22,572 nucleotides of DNA from NCBI RefSeq assembly GCF_013179805.1, contig NZ_SRRZ01000030.1:1-22572 (forward strand). Direction: 5' to 3'. The notes below the pieces were generated by a model. The model was not told the origin of the DNA, searched no databases, and saw nothing but the letters and a program-made list of their open reading frames with translations. A program made the position numbers and the translations under genes. Source of the DNA: Microcoleus asticus IPMA8 (GTDB lineage Bacteria > Cyanobacteriota > Cyanobacteriia > Cyanobacteriales > Microcoleaceae). Shown here in pieces: positions 21,530 to 22,572 of this stretch (positions are counted from its first letter, which is position 1; each line of letters opens with the position of its first letter).

Positions 21530-22572
21530 ATGGACGAACAACGCCTCGTGGCCTATCTCCAACTGATTCAAGCCCTGGTTGAGTCCCCTAGCGGTAAAGT
21601 AAATGATATTATCAACGCCAATCGAGACTTAGTTGATGCCAATTTTGTGCAAGTCATGGAAGCGGAAGCGGAGAAGATGGCAGCAGAGGGCAACTCCAAT
21701 GCAGCTTGGTTGCAAAATCTAGCGGCACATTTGGCAAATTATGTCACCAGTACAGCAACTTCTGAAGAGTATTTATTTTTCTTGATAGAGGTGTTGCAAG
21801 CAACGTCAGACAGTGGTGGAAATCCTCAAGTTGTCTATCCTATTTTACAACAAAATTTCGATAAATTGGATTTGCAATTTGCTCAAATATTACAAGCTTG
21901 GGCAACATCAAAATTCACAGAACTTGCCTCAGAGCAAGCTGCATCCATCGCAGCAGTTATTGGCAAGTTTGGCTACTTAATTAATCAGTTTCCCCTGGGG
22001 CGGGGGGCATGGAATTTAGAAATAGGTATTGCTTGTTATAGCGCAGCATCAAAAGTCTATACCCGCGAGGATTATCCCGAACGATGGGCAACGGTTCAAA
22101 ATAATTTGGCCCTTACCTATAGTGACAGAATAGAAGGAGTCAGGGCAGAAAATATTGAAGGGGCTATCGCCTGTTATCGGGAAGCATCAGAAGTCTATAC
22201 CCGCGAGGATTATCCCGAACAATGGGCAGGGGTTCAAAACAATTTGGGGATGGCTTATAGTGACAGAATAGAAGGAGTCAGGGCAGAGAATATTGAAGAG
22301 GCGATCGCCTGTTATCTGCTAGCTTTATATGTCTATTCCCGCGAGGCTTATCCCAAAAATTGGGCAATGACTCAAAACAATTTGGGAAATGCCTATACTG
22401 ACAGAATAGAAGGAGTCAGAGCAAAGAATATTGAAGAGGCGATCGCCTGTTATCTGCTAGCTTTAGATGTCTATTCCCGCGAGGATTATCCCGAACAATG
22501 GGCATTGACTCAAAACAATTTGGGTACTGCCTATGGTGACAGAGAAGGAGTCAGGGCAAAGAATATAGAAGA
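21530..22572 (+). CDS. TPR protein, N-terminal part; likely TPR-CHAT type (runs off the window)
   Basis: The frame opens at ATG 21530, with AAAGGAAAC 5-13 nt upstream, and stays open to the window end (347 codons visible). The N-terminus MDEQRLVAYLQLIQALVESP, then NANRDLVDANFVQVM, is the standard opening of cyanobacterial TPR proteins with a C-terminal CHAT (caspase-HetF-associated) protease domain. The CHAT domain would lie beyond the window and is not seen. From residue about 166 come 46-residue repeats (138 nt): AIACY, (V)YTREDYPE, WA, QNNLG, AYSDRIEGVRAENIEE. The first three units are 22025-22162, 22163-22300 and 22301-22438, with a fourth starting at 22439 that lacks one codon (GDREGV for DRIEGV). 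Long runs of near-identical DNA in the repeats suggest recent amplification. Confidence 0.88.
   Translation, partial: MDEQRLVAYLQLIQALVESPSGKVNDIINANRDLVDANFVQVMEAEAEKMAAEGNSNAAWLQNLAAHLANYVTSTATSEEYLFFLIEVLQATSDSGGNPQVVYPILQQNFDKLDLQFAQILQAWATSKFTELASEQAASIAAVIGKFGYLINQFPLGRGAWNLEIGIACYSAASKVYTREDYPERWATVQNNLALTYSDRIEGVRAENIEGAIACYREASEVYTREDYPEQWAGVQNNLGMAYSDRIEGVRAENIEEAIACYLLALYVYSREAYPKNWAMTQNNLGNAYTDRIEGVRAKNIEEAIACYLLALDVYSREDYPEQWALTQNNLGTAYGDREGVRAKNIE
22025..22572 (+). repeat. 138-nt coding repeats within the TPR gene
   Basis: At least four tandem units, each 46 codons, the fourth missing one codon and cut by the window end. Segments such as GACAGAATAGAAGGAGTCAG recur nearly unchanged in units 1-3. 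GCGATCGC lies at the start of units 3 and 4. Confidence 0.9.

Noticed and set aside
1..22572. tRNA, rRNA, SRP RNA, RNase P RNA or tmRNA genes
   Set aside because: None of the conserved cores (T-loop GTTCRA with matching stems, SRP GNRA-rich core, tmRNA tag region) was noticed by eye; a covariance scan would be needed to exclude them fully.
1..22572. Insertion sequences or transposase genes
   Set aside because: No transposase motif, terminal inverted repeats with target duplications, or integrase seen; the repeats are short palindromes or tandem arrays.

Overview
The window is chromosomal DNA from a cyanobacterium, most likely a filamentous one of the Microcoleus/Oscillatoria kind (genus is an inference). 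The octamer GCGATCGC occurs at least a dozen times in 22.6 kb. Several genes belong to families centred on cyanobacteria (DUF1825, DUF1822, ClpC with a UVR linker). The intergenic DNA is full of short palindromes and period-7 tandem repeats typical of these genomes.

Layout. At 268-2352 (minus) lies an unusual three-part protein: histidine phosphatase, a polytopic membrane domain and a C-terminal EF-hand pair. A 1.35-kb stretch without a convincing gene follows. It carries two diverged copies of a 70-nt repeat and, just before clpC, a block of about 190 nt that can fold into a long rod with side hairpins (3413-3600). clpC (3702-6179) ends at a clear intrinsic terminator. Then come a type I signal peptidase (lepB), a DUF1825 protein, and a class A penicillin-binding protein on the opposite strand. 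Five separate heptanucleotide tandem arrays lie around these last genes.

The middle is housekeeping: tyrS, pyrF and a secreted conserved hypothetical run in one direction. Both pyrF and the hypothetical start inside copies of the same dispersed repeat. A family-4 uracil-DNA glycosylase (minus), a phosphoribosyltransferase, a small membrane protein, a VOC-fold protein (minus), an exported histidine phosphatase (minus) and a membrane-anchored TPR protein follow. After these come two small hypotheticals, a PHP-domain phosphoesterase and a CsbD-like stress protein.

The right end (19537-22572) is the most interesting part. A sigma-70-like factor overlaps a DUF1822 gene by one base (TAATG). After a 170-bp spacer carrying a compact two-tier hairpin flanked by direct repeats, a TPR protein begins and runs off the window. 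Its N-terminus and 46-residue repeats resemble cyanobacterial TPR-CHAT (caspase-like) proteins, but the CHAT domain itself would lie outside the window. The set looks like a sigma factor, partner and TPR-protease signalling module; that role is inferred.

Membrane and envelope functions (LepB, class A PBP, exported phosphatase), protein quality control (ClpC) and translation/nucleotide supply (TyrRS, PyrF) are mixed without one unifying pathway. The right-hand module is the only block that looks like a dedicated system.
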